Assembly (NCBI GenBank): GCA_910586515.1
Contig: CAJUGL010000002.1
Coordinates: forward strand, 60,550-124,549
DNA length: 64,000 bases
DNA from: an uncultured Acetatifactor sp.
Lineage (GTDB): Bacteria; Bacillota; Clostridia; Lachnospirales; Lachnospiraceae
Reading direction: 5' to 3'
Positions 24,916 through 32,752 of this stretch are shown here, in pieces. Within the stretch, counting starts at the first letter, position 1. The number at the start of each line of letters is the position of its first letter. The position numbers and the translations under genes were made by a program. The notes under the pieces are model-generated. The model saw only the letters and a list, made by a program, of their open reading frames with translations. It was not told where the DNA came from and did no database searches.

Positions 24916-26071
24916 ATAAACCCCTCATCTGTTCAAAGGCATGCAGCTGACTGCTGATCTCTCCACTGATTTCCCCGCAGGTATCGGCAAGTGCCTGCTT
25001 CTGGGCATTCAGTTCCTCCGCAAACATATCCTGCCGCTCCATCATATGAGCCATGGTCTCCTGCATATTCCGATTAGATTCCACCAGAGCCCTGGCAGCT
25101 TCCAGAAGGGCCTTATTTCCCTCCGCGTTGGCGCTCTGAGACTGAGCGGCCAGTTTCATGCCGGCCCCAAACTCCTTAAACTCCGCGTCCATGGCCGAAC
25201 CAAGCTTTTCCAGAAAGGCCTGCGCTATATTTTCCAGGCTCTTTACCTGGACGGCTGATTCACCTCTGGCCAGTTCCAGAAGCTGCTTCATATAATTGGT
25301 CAGATTCGCCTGGTAGACCAGCATGGCTGCGGTATTTTCGTCGCTGCTGCCCGAAGCCGGCGGCATGGCGCATTGCCTGAACGTGGTCAAAAAGAAGTCA
25401 AGCTTCTCGTAGGCATCGGCCATGATGCTCCTGTAAACGAAATTAAAAATCAGTGAGAATATTATACCGTATACAGAGGTATGAAATGCTACCTTCATAC
25501 CGGAGAGCAGAGGGCCGACGTTATCGGAAATGGTATAGATATCATCGCCGCTGAAGGAGCCCAGTCCCAGCGAAAGTCCGATAAAGGTGCCCAGGATACC
25601 CAATCCGGTCATGGTGCCGGAGATGCCTGAATTAAAGTAATTTTTTCCTACCTTCTCCAGAAGTTCCTCATTGATAAACTCCTCGATATCGCAGGAAGAC
25701 GTATACTGCCTGCCGCCCCTGCCCGCTTTCACCTGAGCGCGGTACTTGGCAAAAGCCTGTTTGAGATTTTCCTCCTCGAAAAACCCCCTGTGTTCCTGCA
25801 GCGATGCCCAGACATTCTTGTTTCCCGCTTCCTTATAGCCTGCCTGCAGATCTCCGGCCGCGTCTTCCAGCTCGTCCGTAAGACGATTAAGCCGAATAAA
25901 ACTCCCGATGGAGATAATAAACAATACCCCGATAATCCCCAGGAAGACACCGTTTATGATCAGGTTGCTCACCGATGTCACATTTCCGGTAAACACGCCG
26001 TTAATATACATGATAAACGCTACCATAACAAAATAGGCTGCCAGCAGCCCATAGTATAATCTGCTCTTCAT
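24899..26071 (-). CDS. MotA/TolQ/ExbB-family (ZorA-like) channel protein
   Basis: 390 residues with four predicted membrane helices (about 8-23, 37-58, 150-171, 193-215). SGTMTGLGILGTFIGLSLGL and AFHTSVYGIIFSLIFNFVY correspond to the two core helices of MotA/ExbB/ZorA channels. Unlike flagellar MotA, it has a helical cytoplasmic tail of about 170 residues after the last helix, recalling ZorA tails. With the OmpA/MotB-like partner it should form a 5:2 ion-driven rotary unit. ATG 26071 follows GGTGAGGG. It begins 105 bases after the copA stop on the same strand. Confidence 0.8.
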   Translation of the reverse strand: MKSRLYYGLLAAYFVMVAFIMYINGVFTGNVTSVSNLIINGVFLGIIGVLFIISIGSFIRLNRLTDELEDAAGDLQAGYKEAGNKNVWASLQEHRGFFEEENLKQAFAKYRAQVKAGRGGRQYTSSCDIEEFINEELLEKVGKNYFNSGISGTMTGLGILGTFIGLSLGLGSFSGDDIYTISDNVGPLLSGMKVAFHTSVYGIIFSLIFNFVYRSIMADAYEKLDFFLTTFRQCAMPPASGSSDENTAAMLVYQANLTNYMKQLLELARGESAVQVKSLENIAQAFLEKLGSAMDAEFKEFGAGMKLAAQSQSANAEGNKALLEAARALVESNRNMQETMAHMMERQDMFAEELNAQKQALADTCGEISGEISSQLHAFEQMRGLYEDKN

Positions 26072-26175
26072 TTGTCCCTCACCTTCTTTTCAGCCTGTCG
26101 GACATTGCCCGGAGTCAAATCCCCGGGCCCGTCCGCGAACAATCTTATGAACTCAATTCCTTACTCTGCGCCCAT

Positions 26176-26391
26176 TTACCCTGCGGTAATTTCCGTCACC
26201 TCATAACCGGCCTCCTTGACCGCATTGGTCAACACCTCGTCCGCCACCTCAGCCTCAAGCTCCACCGCAGCGGTCTTGTCCTCCAGACTCATGGTCACGC
26301 CGCTCACATGCGCCAGCGCCTCAAGGGCCTTCTGCACCCTTCCCGTGCAATGTCCGCACATCATTCCCTCAATCTTCATTATTTTTCTCAT
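26176..26391 (-). CDS. Possible internally initiated CopZ-like copper chaperone
   Basis: 71-residue in-frame 3' segment of copA beginning at ATG 26391 with AAAGGAAGGA 4-5 bases upstream. It encodes a complete heavy-metal-associated domain (GMMCGHCTGRV). This is what a separate copZ gene would look like; whether it is translated independently, only as part of CopA, or both, cannot be told from sequence. Confidence 0.4.
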   Translation of the reverse strand: MRKIMKIEGMMCGHCTGRVQKALEALAHVSGVTMSLEDKTAAVELEAEVADEVLTNAVKEAGYEVTEITAG

Positions 26392-29040
26392 GTTTTCCTT
26401 CCTTTCTGCAGGAATTTTTTCCCTGCCTGTTCCGGATACTTCCGGGTCAGGTTCTCCGCCTGCCTCTTTTGGCCCCTGGTCCGAAGAGCATGACGCCTCC
26501 GGAAACAGTCTTTCTTCCTCCCGGCTTCCCGCCTGTATTTTCCCGGGCCGGAAACCGCTCCTGAATCCTCTCAGCCTCAGCGCATTGCCTACCACAAACA
26601 CACTGCTGAGGCTCATGGCGGCAGCGCCGAACATGGGATTTAATTTAATGCCGAATATAGGATACCACACTCCGGCCGCCAAGGGAATACCTATTACGTT
26701 ATAAAAGAAGGCCCAGAACAGATTTTGTTTGATATTCCGGATAACCGCTCTGCTCAGCTGCACCGCCGTCACCGCATCCCGCAGATCACTCTTCATCAGA
26801 ATGATATCCGCGCTCTCCATAGCCACATCCGTTCCCGCGCCGATGGCCAGCCCCACATCCGCAGCGGCCAGCGCCGGCGCGTCATTGATTCCGTCCCCGA
26901 TCATGGCCACCCGGTGACCTGCCCCTTTCAGTTCACTGATCTTCTTCTCCTTATCCTGCGGCAGGACCTCGGCCACCACTTCCTCTATATCCACCTGCCT
27001 TCGCACCGCCTCCGCAGTGCGCCGGTTGTCTCCCGTCAGCATTACCACATGGATGCCCATCTCTCTGAATTTTCGGACAGCTTCCCTGGATGTCTGCTTC
27101 ACCTGATCCGCTACCCCTATAATGCCCAGGAAACGGCCTTCCTCCGCCATCAGAAGAGGAGTCATGCCCTCATCCGCCAGAGAGGCAATCCCCTTCTGCG
27201 CCATGGCGCCAATGTCTATTCCCTTTTCTTCCAGATACGCCTGATTGCCCACATAATACCTTGTGCCCGCTCTCGCCCCGGCATCTAAGCGCCTCAGCGC
27301 GGCTTTTCTCTCCTCCGATGTCCCTTCCGAATCCCTGCCGTCAATCCGCGCGGCAGCATTTGCCCCCTGTTCCTGCGGCACAAAGGGGCGCGGCGGAAGC
27401 TCTTCGGCCAACACGCCTTCCACGCCTCTGCCAAAGACTGCCTGAAAATCCCGAACCTCCGGAATCCTGAGCTTCAGGGAGACCGCATGCTCTACCACTG
27501 CCTCTGCCAGGGGATGTTCGCTTTTCTTCTCCAGCCCGGCCGCAATCTGTACGAACGTATCCACGGACATATCCTGTACCCAGACTCCCGTTTCCATACA
27601 TTTCAGCTTACCGGCGGTAATCGTCCCTGTCTTATCCAGGACTACCGTGTCCACATCCCTGGCCTGCTGCAGTGCTTCCCCGGATTTAATCAGGATACCG
27701 TGACCTGCCCCCACCCCTGTGCCCACCATAATGGCCACAGGCGTAGCCAGCCCCAGGGCACAGGGACAGGAAATCACCAGCACGGCAATAGCCGTGGAGA
27801 CGGCAAACTCCGCTCCTGCGCCGGCAAGCAGCCACACACACAATGTCACCAGCGAAATCACCATAACCACAGGCACAAATACGCCTGCCACCTTGTCGGC
27901 CAGCTGGGCAATGGGCGCCTTGCTGGCACTGGCCTCCTCCACCAGACGGATGATCTGGGACAGAGTAGTATCTTCTCCTACCCTGTCCGCTCTGCATTTT
28001 AAGAAACCTGCCCTGTTTACCGTGGCCGACACCACTTTGTCTCCCTGCCGCTTTTCCACAGGCAGGCTCTCTCCCGTAATGGCCGCCTCATCCACACTGG
28101 AAGAGCCTTCTACCACGGTCCCGTCCGCCGGCACAAGGCTTCCCGGCTTCACCAGAAAAATATCCCCGGCGCACAGCTCCTCCGTGGGAATCTCCCGCTC
28201 TCTGCCGTCTGCTTCCAGCAAAACTGCCGTCTTCGGCGTAAGATCCATCAGTTTGGTGATGGCTTCGCTGGTCTTGCCCTTGGAACGGCTCTCCAGGTAT
28301 TTTCCCACCGTAATCAGAGTCAGAATCATCCCTGCGGACTCAAAATACAAGTCCTGTGAATACTGCTCCACCACGGCCAATTCCCCGTGCCCCAGCCCAT
28401 ATCCGATGCGGTACATGGCAAATATGCCGTAGACAATGGCCGCGGAAGCCCCCAGGGCAATGAGACTGTCCATATTGGGACTCAGATGCCCGAGCGTCCT
28501 GAAGCCTACCACGAAAAATTTTCGATTCATGTACACAATGGGCAGCAGCAGCAGAAACTGGGTCAGAGCAAAGGTCAGGGCATTCTCGCTGCCGTGAAAA
28601 TAGCGATGTACAAAACCCGGAATCGGAATGCCGAACCATTCATTGTACATATGGTACATGGCCACGTACATCAGGAACAGCAAAAAGACTGCGGAAATGC
28701 CCAGCCTCCGCTTCATTGCCGCGGCTTCTTCCCTGGCCCTGCGCTCCACACTGTCCCGGCCGGCCTCTCCGGGTATCCGCCGTCCCGCCCCCTCAGGTCC
28801 TCCCTTTACGCCGCATGCGGATTCCTCTGTTTTCATCCGTTCAGCGCCGTAGCCGGCCTTTTCCACTGCCGCCGCAATCCCCTGCCAGTCAAGCTTCTCC
28901 CGGTCATAACTCACTTCCATGGTTTCCGTCAGCAGATTCACGGAAGCCGTCTCCACCCCTTCCAGCCGCTTCACCGCCTTCTCCACATGGGCGGAGCACG
29001 CCGAACAGGTCATTCCGGATACATGATATTGTTCTTTCAT
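26176..29040 (-). CDS. copA: Copper-translocating P1B-type ATPase with C-terminal CopZ-like domain
   Basis: 954 residues. N-terminal heavy-metal domain with GMTCSAC (C12, C15), a 40-residue variable linker, eight-helix core with the ion-binding CPC at 425-427, phosphorylation site DKTGT (D469), and GDGINDAPALAAADVG. Unusually, after the last helices and a poorly conserved linker comes a second heavy-metal domain (residues 884-954, GMMCGHC). That domain has its own in-frame ATG (26391) preceded by AAAGGAAGGA, so a free CopZ-like chaperone may also be made. It exports Cu(I) and lies 28 bases after csoR in one operon under CsoR control. Confidence 0.94.
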   Translation of the reverse strand: MKEQYHVSGMTCSACSAHVEKAVKRLEGVETASVNLLTETMEVSYDREKLDWQGIAAAVEKAGYGAERMKTEESACGVKGGPEGAGRRIPGEAGRDSVERRAREEAAAMKRRLGISAVFLLFLMYVAMYHMYNEWFGIPIPGFVHRYFHGSENALTFALTQFLLLLPIVYMNRKFFVVGFRTLGHLSPNMDSLIALGASAAIVYGIFAMYRIGYGLGHGELAVVEQYSQDLYFESAGMILTLITVGKYLESRSKGKTSEAITKLMDLTPKTAVLLEADGREREIPTEELCAGDIFLVKPGSLVPADGTVVEGSSSVDEAAITGESLPVEKRQGDKVVSATVNRAGFLKCRADRVGEDTTLSQIIRLVEEASASKAPIAQLADKVAGVFVPVVMVISLVTLCVWLLAGAGAEFAVSTAIAVLVISCPCALGLATPVAIMVGTGVGAGHGILIKSGEALQQARDVDTVVLDKTGTITAGKLKCMETGVWVQDMSVDTFVQIAAGLEKKSEHPLAEAVVEHAVSLKLRIPEVRDFQAVFGRGVEGVLAEELPPRPFVPQEQGANAAARIDGRDSEGTSEERKAALRRLDAGARAGTRYYVGNQAYLEEKGIDIGAMAQKGIASLADEGMTPLLMAEEGRFLGIIGVADQVKQTSREAVRKFREMGIHVVMLTGDNRRTAEAVRRQVDIEEVVAEVLPQDKEKKISELKGAGHRVAMIGDGINDAPALAAADVGLAIGAGTDVAMESADIILMKSDLRDAVTAVQLSRAVIRNIKQNLFWAFFYNVIGIPLAAGVWYPIFGIKLNPMFGAAAMSLSSVFVVGNALRLRGFRSGFRPGKIQAGSREEERLFPEASCSSDQGPKEAGGEPDPEVSGTGREKIPAERKENMRKIMKIEGMMCGHCTGRVQKALEALAHVSGVTMSLEDKTAAVELEAEVADEVLTNAVKEAGYEVTEITAG

Positions 29041-29068
29041 CCTGATTTTCCCCCTCTCCGTTCTTTCT

Positions 29069-29392
29069 TCATTTCAACTTCTTCATCAGCTCCAGGGCTT
29101 CTTCCACTACCGCCAGATTCCCTTTCCTGATCTCCTCCACCACACAGGTTTCCATATGTTCCTGCAGAATCAGGTACGCAAAGGACTGCAGCGCGCTCTC
29201 CGCGGCCGCCACCTGCATAAGGATATCCCCGCAGTAACGATTTTCTTCCAGCATCTTTCCGATACCGTTCAGCTGCCCCGTAATCCGGTTGAGACGATTC
29301 TTCAGCTGCTTCAGCCCCTCTTCCCGGCGGGGCGTGGCTTTTTGGTGACATGCGCAGGATTGTTCCTGTCTGATATTATTTTTTCCGTCCAT
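29069..29392 (-). CDS. csoR: CsoR-family copper-sensing repressor
   Basis: 107-residue all-helical DUF156 protein. The Cu(I) ligands C54, H79 and C83 have the exact spacing (25 and 4) of the known Cys-His-Cys site of CsoR. RLNRITGQLNGIGKMLEE is the family's DNA-contact and structural block. The extra N-terminal CACH is outside the core. Two operator boxes upstream (29478-29494 and 29513-29529), one inside the promoter spacer, show that it represses its own operon with copA and releases it when copper binds. Confidence 0.93.
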   Translation of the reverse strand: MDGKNNIRQEQSCACHQKATPRREEGLKQLKNRLNRITGQLNGIGKMLEENRYCGDILMQVAAAESALQSFAYLILQEHMETCVVEEIRKGNLAVVEEALELMKKLK

Positions 29393-29477
29393 ACCTTTTC
29401 TATCCTTTCTCCGCCATGCTTTCCTCAGTTTCCCTTTATCTGCCTGCTTTTCCTCTTCACTGAACTATGCATGCAAA

Positions 29478-29537
29478 ATACCCTGCAGGGGTATCCTGTT
29501 ATGATACAGAATATACCCCCGCAGGGTATTTTGTCAA
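29478..29537 (-). promoter_or_regulatory. csoR-copA promoter with two CsoR boxes
   Basis: Minus-strand TTGACA (29532-29537), 16-base spacer, TATATT (29510-29515). Two near-palindromes of the CsoR type, ATACCCTGCAGGGGTAT (29478-29494) and ATACCCCCGCAGGGTAT (29513-29529), are centred 35 bases apart. The second fills the promoter spacer. Confidence 0.88.
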
Positions 29538-29577
29538 GTCCTGATTTCAAAAAATGCTCCGGCGCACATAACTGTCA

Positions 29578-29609
29578 GTAACAGTTCAGACAGGGCACTG
29601 AACTGTTAC
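29578..29609. mobile_element. Family A mini-palindrome, inverted orientation
   Basis: 32 bp, GTAACAGTTCAG ... CTGAACTGTTAC with centre ACAGGGCA, the reverse orientation of the copies at 2021 and 19561. Flanking octamers AACTGTCA (29570-29577) and AACGGTCA (29610-29617) match at 7 of 8. The right octamer covers the stop codon of the EIIA-like gene. Confidence 0.72.
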
Positions 29610-29614
29610 AACGG

Positions 29615-30247
29615 TCAGCCCGCCGTTGCCACAGCCTGACCGGAAGGCTCCCTCATCTGCAGAATCTCTTCTCCCGCAGCCACATGTCCGCCGGCAGTCA
29701 ATCTGATCTCTCCTCCGTAAAATGCCTGCTCCACGCGCACGGACACTTCCGCATATCGCCCTTCATCCTCCAGCCCCTTTCTGTCAAATTCCAGCAGAAG
29801 CTTCCCCTTTGCCACCACTTCATTCTGAAGCACTCTGGGACGATAAAAGCGCGCCAGCAGGTCATCGCTTACATCTCCCGCCTGTATATACAGTTCCGCC
29901 CCGAAATCCGTGGTAAAGAGAAAGGAATTTCCCATCGGAAACAGCCTGGTAATCTTCCCGTTTGCCGGCGCATAGACCTTATCGCTGTCCGGATGAATCA
30001 CCACAACGGGCCGTTCTCCGTCCTCCTGGGATATAACCTCCCCAGCCGCAGGACTCCCCACTGCCCAAAACTGTCCTCCCTCCTCCGGACGATGAGTCCT
30101 TCCTCTGCGCCCCCTCTTTCCGGCCGGCTCTTCATTTTCGCTCTGCCTTTCCTCATCCTCTTCCGCCCACAGCCCATACATGGATATTCTTCCAACCATG
30201 AACCCCACCACCAACGCCGTCATCATCCACATCACATTCAGTATCAT
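29615..30247 (-). CDS. Membrane-anchored EIIA(Glc)-like protein lacking both active-site histidines
   Basis: 210 residues: an N-terminal membrane helix (about 1-20), a charged linker (about 28-57), then a domain aligning with PTS EIIA-Glc (about 60-200, VYAPANGKITRLF and GAELYIQAG). In true EIIA-Glc the phosphorylated histidine is in ELFVHFG; here it is Q122, and the supporting histidine of TNHAF is N107. Phosphotransfer is therefore very unlikely. A binding or scaffolding role at the membrane is inference. Its 3' end abuts a MITE; it is divergent from the cold-shock gene. Start ATG 30247 follows AGGAGGTTTTGGG. Confidence 0.7.
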   Translation of the reverse strand: MILNVMWMMTALVVGFMVGRISMYGLWAEEDEERQSENEEPAGKRGRRGRTHRPEEGGQFWAVGSPAAGEVISQEDGERPVVVIHPDSDKVYAPANGKITRLFPMGNSFLFTTDFGAELYIQAGDVSDDLLARFYRPRVLQNEVVAKGKLLLEFDRKGLEDEGRYAEVSVRVEQAFYGGEIRLTAGGHVAAGEEILQMREPSGQAVATAG

Positions 30248-30342
30248 CCCAAAACCTCCTCCTGCTTCTCTGCTTTTTTCCTGTTTTCCCTACCAAGTTT
30301 TCCCTCTCTGAAAAATCATATGCATAAATTTAAAAAAAATTG

Positions 30343-30372
30343 TTGACACATATCGTTAGGTAGTGGTATACT
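30343..30372 (+). promoter_or_regulatory. Sigma-A promoter of the cold-shock gene
   Basis: Consensus TTGACA (30343-30348), 18-base spacer, TATACT (30367-30372). It implies a 5' leader of about 140 bases. Confidence 0.85.
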
Positions 30373-30403
30373 GCAACCGTATTCTAAATGAAAGTCATTG
30401 AAC

Positions 30404-30466
30404 TCACATATTTTTGTAAGTCACTGTTACTTTTAATGATGGTTTACAAAAATATGTGATTTTTTT
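30404..30466 (+). promoter_or_regulatory. 16-bp hairpin plus T run in the cold-shock leader
   Basis: Perfect 16-bp, mostly A/U stem (30404-30419 with 30444-30459), 24-base loop, followed directly by seven T (30460-30466). It has the shape of an intrinsic terminator placed 54 bases before the start codon, so it may be an attenuator or a temperature-sensitive structure. Confidence 0.6.
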
Positions 30467-30519
30467 GCACCAGGTTTAGAATCCTATTAACATTTCAACT
30501 TTATAAAGGAGGTACCAAC

Positions 30520-30735
30520 ATGAACAACGGTACAGTAAAATGGTTTAATGCACAGAAGGGTTACGGTTTCATTACCAATGACGCCACAGGGGAAGAGGTG
30601 TTTGTACATTTCTCCGCCATCAATGCTGATGGCTTCAAGTCTCTGGAAGAAGGTCAGAAAGTGACTTTTGATACCGAGTGCGATCCTCAGAACAGCAGCA
30701 AAATCCGCGCTACCAACGTTACTGTTGTAGCTTAA
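30520..30735 (+). CDS. Cold-shock protein (CspA family)
   Basis: 71-residue single OB-fold RNA chaperone. RNP1 KGYGFIT and RNP2 VFVHFSAI are intact, with the usual N-terminal GTVKWFN. It binds single-stranded RNA and melts secondary structure, often acting as a transcription antiterminator in the cold. ATG 30520 follows AAAGGAGG. The long leader with a terminator-like hairpin suggests post-initiation control, and a Csp protein able to melt that hairpin would give feedback; this is inference. A strong terminator follows. Confidence 0.95.
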   Translation: MNNGTVKWFNAQKGYGFITNDATGEEVFVHFSAINADGFKSLEEGQKVTFDTECDPQNSSKIRATNVTVVA

Positions 30736-30754
30736 CTGCTTCTGTCAGCATGAC

Positions 30755-30792
30755 ACACAAAAATGCCGGTCTATGGGCCGGTGTTTTTGTGT
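30755..30792 (+). terminator. Intrinsic terminator after the cold-shock gene
   Basis: ACACAAAAATGCCGG pairs with CCGGTGTTTTTGTGT around a short loop; A and T runs on either side make it usable for the convergent TPR gene as well. Confidence 0.85.
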
Positions 30793-30831
30793 TGTCTGCG
30801 TATTGCGGAGTAATACATTTTCTTTTGTTTT

Positions 30832-31893
30832 CTATCTCGTAGATAAAAAGTCGTATTCCCGTCTTGCCTGGACATCGTCAGGATAATTGTTCAGATAATT
30901 TGCCATCAGCAGCCCTGCCTGTGTATACTCTCCCAGATACTCGTAAGCCACAATTTCATTGAAGGACAATGTCTGCATCATGGTAGTATTGTCCAGCTGC
31001 ATCCCCGCCTGAAAGGCTTCCAGAGCTTTTCTGTACTCTCCCCTGGCCATCTCGCAGAGTCCCAGCTGATTGTAAATTTCCGCATTTCCCTCATTTTTTT
31101 CCAGATATCCGTTGTACACATTGGCTGCGTAATTATAATCCCCTGTGGCCTCATAGGCTCTGCCGAGATAGAGATAACTCTCCACTCCGCCCTTTTCTCT
31201 CGCGTCCTCCAGAGCAAGACATGCACTCTGAAAATCCCCGAGATAATAATAGATTCTGCCGATGGCATACTTATCCATCTTCTTGCCGTCCGATTCCAGA
31301 GCCGTCCTCAAATAGACCTGGCCGTCCTCCCCGTAACCGTAATAATCCAGCACTTCGTAAATCTCGATAAGCCGGTCATAGTCTCCGTGGGCCATGGACA
31401 CTGCCCTGTCAAAATCTTGCTTGGCCTCTGTGTAATTATTCAGTGCAAGGCGCACATTGCCCCGCAGAAAATAAGCGTCTTTCTCGTTCGGGCGAAGGGC
31501 GAGTACAGCATCATAGATCTCCTCCGCCTGATCGAAGCGGCCGTTTTTGGTATACGCCGCAGCCAGATAATAATTCAGATCAAAATCTATATTCTGCACC
31601 AGCCCCCGGCTTCCGGCAATGGCCTCCTCGAACCAGACGGCAGCCTGTTCGTAATCCGTCAGCCCCATGCAGGCAATTCCCCTTGCTCTGTTGACCAGTC
31701 TGCTGTTTTCTCCGTTTTCCTCCGCCACGTCCAGCTGCTCAAGCGCCCCCTGATAATCCAGCGCCTGTATCATCTGCATGGCTCCCTGGGTCCTTTCTCC
31801 CGTCTCTCCGCATCCGGTCAGGCCCAAAAGCAGCATTGTCCCCGCAATAAGGACAATCCGCCTCTTTCCTGTCAATCCGATAGACATTGACAT
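30832..31893 (-). CDS. Tetratricopeptide-repeat lipoprotein
   Basis: 353 residues with a lipoprotein signal peptide (positive start, LIAGTMLLLGL, lipobox LTGC, lipidated Cys about residue 28). At least six TPR-type helical repeats follow (for example YLAAAYTKNGRFDQAEEIYDAVLALRP and YNQLGLCEMARGEYRKALEAFQAG blocks). Anchored to the outer face of the membrane, it probably acts as a protein-interaction scaffold; partners are unknown. ATG 31893 follows GGGAGA. It lies 56 bases downstream of mscL on the same strand. Confidence 0.82.
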   Translation of the reverse strand: MSMSIGLTGKRRIVLIAGTMLLLGLTGCGETGERTQGAMQMIQALDYQGALEQLDVAEENGENSRLVNRARGIACMGLTDYEQAAVWFEEAIAGSRGLVQNIDFDLNYYLAAAYTKNGRFDQAEEIYDAVLALRPNEKDAYFLRGNVRLALNNYTEAKQDFDRAVSMAHGDYDRLIEIYEVLDYYGYGEDGQVYLRTALESDGKKMDKYAIGRIYYYLGDFQSACLALEDAREKGGVESYLYLGRAYEATGDYNYAANVYNGYLEKNEGNAEIYNQLGLCEMARGEYRKALEAFQAGMQLDNTTMMQTLSFNEIVAYEYLGEYTQAGLLMANYLNNYPDDVQARREYDFLSTR

Positions 31894-31949
31894 CGCTTTC
31901 TCTCCCTGTATTTTCTTCGTTACTGTTGGCTGCTTCGCCTCACATCATT

Positions 31950-32423
31950 TTATTCCGCTTTTACATCCGATAAAATCGAAGTACAATGAGCGCACCGACT
32001 GGCTTCCAGCGGTATCTCGCTGAGACAATAAGGGCACTTTTTCGTGGTGGGCACCGCAGGCTTGTCCTCCTCCTTTTTCCGCATCCTCTCGCCAATGGCA
32101 TTGATTCCCTTGATCAAGACGAAAATCACCAGGGCCGTAATCAGGAAATTGATGACTGCCGTTATAAAGTTGCCGTAATTCAGTACAGGGGCATTTTCCC
32201 CGCCGCCCAGCGTCACCGTCAGATAACCGAAATCCGTACCGCCGAAAATCCCCAGCAGGGGGGTCAGGATATCCTGATTCAAAGAGGTGACAATGGAAGT
32301 GAAAGCGCCTCCCACGATAACGCCCACCGCCATGTCCAGGACATTTCCCCTGGTGATAAATTTCTTAAATTCCGCGATAAACCCCTTTCCGCGAAAGTCC
32401 TTCTTTCCGTTGTCCCTGCCCAT
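31950..32423 (-). CDS. mscL: Large-conductance mechanosensitive channel with C-terminal zinc ribbon
   Basis: 157 residues. The MscL core has N-terminal FKKFITRGNVLDMAVGVIVGGAFTSIVTS (shown in part by ITRGNVLDMAVGVIVGGAF), two membrane helices (about 25-50 and 82-105) and NFLITALVIFVLIKGIN. After the usual end, a four-cysteine zinc ribbon is appended (CPYC...CAHC). The core releases solutes on hypo-osmotic shock; the ribbon, which would be cytoplasmic, may serve assembly or sensing, and its role is unknown. ATG 32423 follows AAAGGCGG; in-frame sequence upstream lacks a site. Confidence 0.9.
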   Translation of the reverse strand: MGRDNGKKDFRGKGFIAEFKKFITRGNVLDMAVGVIVGGAFTSIVTSLNQDILTPLLGIFGGTDFGYLTVTLGGGENAPVLNYGNFITAVINFLITALVIFVLIKGINAIGERMRKKEEDKPAVPTTKKCPYCLSEIPLEASRCAHCTSILSDVKAE

Positions 32424-32650
32424 ATGTTGTCCGCCTTTCCGTATGGTCTGTCCTTTTCGGACCGACCTGTCTTTATTGTATGATTTTGCAGATAAAGAAT
32501 GGGAATCCCTGTAATACCGAGGATTTTTCGCTGTATAGACTCTCAATCCTATATCCTGTACTATAGTAACACAAGATTTCCCGGTCCACAAGCCATTTAT
32601 CTACTTGCTCATCTTTAAAATTTGGTATATACTGGAAATCTGAAATAATG

Positions 32651-32752
32651 TATACTGCACACCGGTTGAATTTGCAGTACAACCCGACTGCAGACCGCCA
32701 GCCAGGTATTTTCCCGTAGGCATTACTGTAAATCCTGGCGGTCTGCAGTATA
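32651..32752. repeat. Family C repeat, copy 1 (102 bp)
   Basis: Ends TATACTGCA / TGCAGTATA. Inside is a hairpin CTGCAGACCGCCAG (32689-32702) with CTGGCGGTCTGCAG (32735-32748). The same 102-bp unit occurs inverted at 54069-54170 with about 85 percent identity by eye. The rest of 32424-32650 holds no gene that I can support. Confidence 0.8.

Noticed and set aside
23968..26071. Complete Zorya defence system
   Set aside because: Only the ZorA/ZorB-like pair is present; no ZorC, ZorD or ZorE gene within the window.
23968..26071. Flagellar MotA/MotB
   Set aside because: Long MotA-like tail, long coiled-coil stalk and no flagellar genes nearby argue against it.
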